Shown here: positions 5,253-6,005 of the stretch, piece after piece
Position numbering within the stretch: position 1 is the stretch's first letter
Layout: each line of letters opens with the position of its first letter
From: an uncultured Eubacteriales bacterium
GTDB lineage: Bacteria > Bacillota > Clostridia > Oscillospirales > Oscillospiraceae
Reading direction: 5' to 3'
NCBI GenBank assembly: GCA_949744025.1
Contig: CATJWA010000231.1
Coordinates: 1-6,005 of the forward strand
Length of the DNA stretch: 6,005 nucleotides
Notes under the pieces: generated by a model
Told to the model about the DNA's origin: nothing
What the model saw: only the letters and a program-made list of their open reading frames with translations
Databases searched by the model: none
Position numbers and translations under genes: made by a program

Positions 5253-5318
5253 GGCTTCGCCTCAAATCAGTGACGAAGCTGCTGATTTGAAGGGGATTCG
5301 CTTCGCGGCGAAGCTTTT
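5253..5318 (+). other. Structured hrcA-grpE intergenic RNA with competing hairpins
   Basis: TCAAATCAG (5262-5270) pairs perfectly with CTGATTTGA (5282-5290) across an 11-base loop. In addition GCTTCGCC (5254-5261) can pair with GGCGAAGC (5307-5314), extending this into one long stem with a 16-base bulge. Alternatively GCTTCG (5300-5305) pairs locally with CGAAGC (5309-5314), giving a short hairpin followed by TTTT. The two uses of GGCGAAGC exclude each other. In Bacillus subtilis the transcript of this operon is processed between hrcA and grpE near a stem-loop; a similar stabilising or attenuating role here is inference. Confidence 0.6.
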
Positions 5319-5340
5319 GATAAGGGAAAGGACGAATCAG

Positions 5341-5895
5341 ATGGCTAAAAACAAGAAGGAACCGCTGCCCGAGGAGAAGGACAAGGAGCAGACCTCCGCG
5401 GAGGAGACTAAGGTCGAGGAGGCTGCCTCCGAGCCTGAGACAGAGCAGGCCGAGGTGAAGGAGAACGCCACCGCGAAGGAGGAGATTGCCGATGAGCATG
5501 ACCGATTCCTGCGCCTTATAGCGGAGTACGACAATTTCCGCAAGCGTAGCGCCAGGGAGAGGGAGAACATCTACACCGACGTGCGCGTGGATACCGTGAC
5601 GAAGTTTTTGCCGGTATATGACAATCTCCAGCGGGCTATGAACACTCAGACCTCGGACGAGGCGTACAAAAAAGGCGTGGAGATGACCTTCAACCAGCTC
5701 AGGCAGGTGATGACCGCTCTGGGCGTGGAAGAAATTCCGGCCGAGGGCGAGAAGTTTAACCCCACGGTCCACAACGCCGTGATGCACGTCGAGGACGAGA
5801 GCGTCGGGGAGAACGTCATAGTCGAGGAGTTTCAGAAGGGATTCAAGCTGGGCGAGAAGATAATCAGATTCAGCATGGTAAAGGTTGCTAACTGA
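5341..5895 (+). CDS. grpE: Nucleotide exchange factor GrpE
   Basis: GrpE is the cytoplasmic co-chaperone that releases ADP from DnaK and completes its folding cycle. The 184-residue product has a Lys/Glu-rich disordered N-terminus (1-48), a long dimerising coiled-coil helix that includes LRLIAEYDNFRKRSARERE (57-75), and the C-terminal beta domain with FNPTVHNAVMHVEDE (139-153) and GFKLGEKIIRFSMVKVAN (167-184). The last replaces the more common VIRPAMVxVA with IIRFSMVKVA. The ATG at 5341 is chosen because AAGGA at 5328-5332 lies 8 bases upstream; an earlier TTG at 5287 lies inside the intergenic stem, lacks a ribosome site, and would add 18 unconserved residues. It lies 88 bases after hrcA and 48 bases before dnaK, in the standard clostridial order. 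Confidence 0.97.
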   Translation: MAKNKKEPLPEEKDKEQTSAEETKVEEAASEPETEQAEVKENATAKEEIADEHDRFLRLIAEYDNFRKRSARERENIYTDVRVDTVTKFLPVYDNLQRAMNTQTSDEAYKKGVEMTFNQLRQVMTALGVEEIPAEGEKFNPTVHNAVMHVEDESVGENVIVEEFQKGFKLGEKIIRFSMVKVAN

Positions 5896-5930
5896 AAAAG
5901 CATATTAAAATATTATTATTTTCACATATT

Positions 5931-5935
5931 GGAGG
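5931..5935 (+). promoter_or_regulatory. Ribosome binding site of dnaK
   Basis: GGAGG is followed by an A-rich 8-base spacer to the ATG at 5944, as expected for a highly translated chaperone gene. Confidence 0.85.
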
Positions 5936-5943
5936 AAAAAATC

Positions 5944-6005
5944 ATGGGTAAAATTATTGGTATAGATCTTGGAACCACAAACTCCTGCGTGGCTGTCATG
6001 GAGGG
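5944..6005 (+). CDS. dnaK: Chaperone DnaK (Hsp70), N-terminal fragment
   Basis: The first 20 codons plus two bases are visible before the window ends. They read MGKIIGIDLGTTNSCVAVME, the Hsp70 N-terminus with the phosphate-1 ATP-binding motif IDLGTTNS (7-14). DnaK is the ATP-driven cytoplasmic chaperone served by GrpE, encoded just upstream. No second CIRCE precedes it in the 48-base gap, so it should depend on read-through from the hrcA promoter. Truncation is due only to the window edge. Confidence 0.97.
   Translation, partial: MGKIIGIDLGTTNSCVAVME

Noticed and set aside
5227..5787. Minus-strand open frame of 186 codons antisense to grpE
   Set aside because: It spans the hrcA end, the intergenic structure and grpE on the opposite strand. 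It is a shadow of grpE codon bias.
5885..5911. Possible separate dnaK promoter (TTGCTA, TAAAAT) in the grpE-dnaK gap
   Set aside because: The 15-base spacer is too short and the region is AT-rich, so a chance match is likely. The weak 6-bp AT hairpin at 5907-5922 is likewise too unstable to claim.

Overview
The window looks like a chromosomal stretch from an anaerobic Firmicute of the class Clostridia. It is probably a moderately high-GC gut-type lineage such as the Oscillospirales, but that rank is inference. The evidence is: strong AGGAGG-type ribosome binding sites throughout; an HrcA/CIRCE-controlled hrcA-grpE-dnaK operon; NuoE/NuoF-type flavoprotein subunits of the kind found with [FeFe]-hydrogenases; a DUF169 protein; and a small lipoprotein with a Firmicute-style LCAC lipobox. 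I see no mobile element, CRISPR array, rRNA or tRNA gene.

Layout. Positions 1-1958 (minus strand) hold two translationally coupled genes: a NuoE-like [2Fe-2S] subunit, and a NuoF/HydB-like flavin and Fe-S subunit that runs off the left edge. They read from a good sigma-A-type promoter at about 2002-2030, with a possible Rex-like operator just upstream of it. Positions 1959-2183 are a divergent intergenic region. Positions 2184-2714 (plus) encode an unrecognised soluble 176-residue protein. It converges on a DUF169 protein at 2759-3517 (minus), and the two share a bidirectional terminator at 2718-2755. The DUF169 gene has a near-ideal promoter with a perfect 16-bp inverted repeat against its -35 box. 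Next come a terminator (3633-3670) and, at 3680-3847 (minus), a 55-residue predicted lipoprotein with its own promoter, too short for many gene callers. Positions 3848-4172 are a divergent intergenic region carrying the lipoprotein promoter, the hrcA promoter and a CIRCE operator.

From 4173 to the right edge is the heat-shock operon: hrcA (repressor, starting at TTG), grpE (nucleotide exchange factor) and the first 20 codons of dnaK. HrcA should repress its own operon through the CIRCE element that overlaps the -10 box; GrpE recharges DnaK by releasing ADP. The hrcA-grpE gap can form a large hairpin with mutually exclusive folds, in the place where the homologous Bacillus subtilis transcript is known to be processed.

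Most of the window is ordinary, well-understood biology. The least explained items are the 176-residue protein, the DUF169 gene with its palindromic operator candidate, the small lipoprotein and the hrcA-grpE RNA structure. I find no convincing new multi-gene system.
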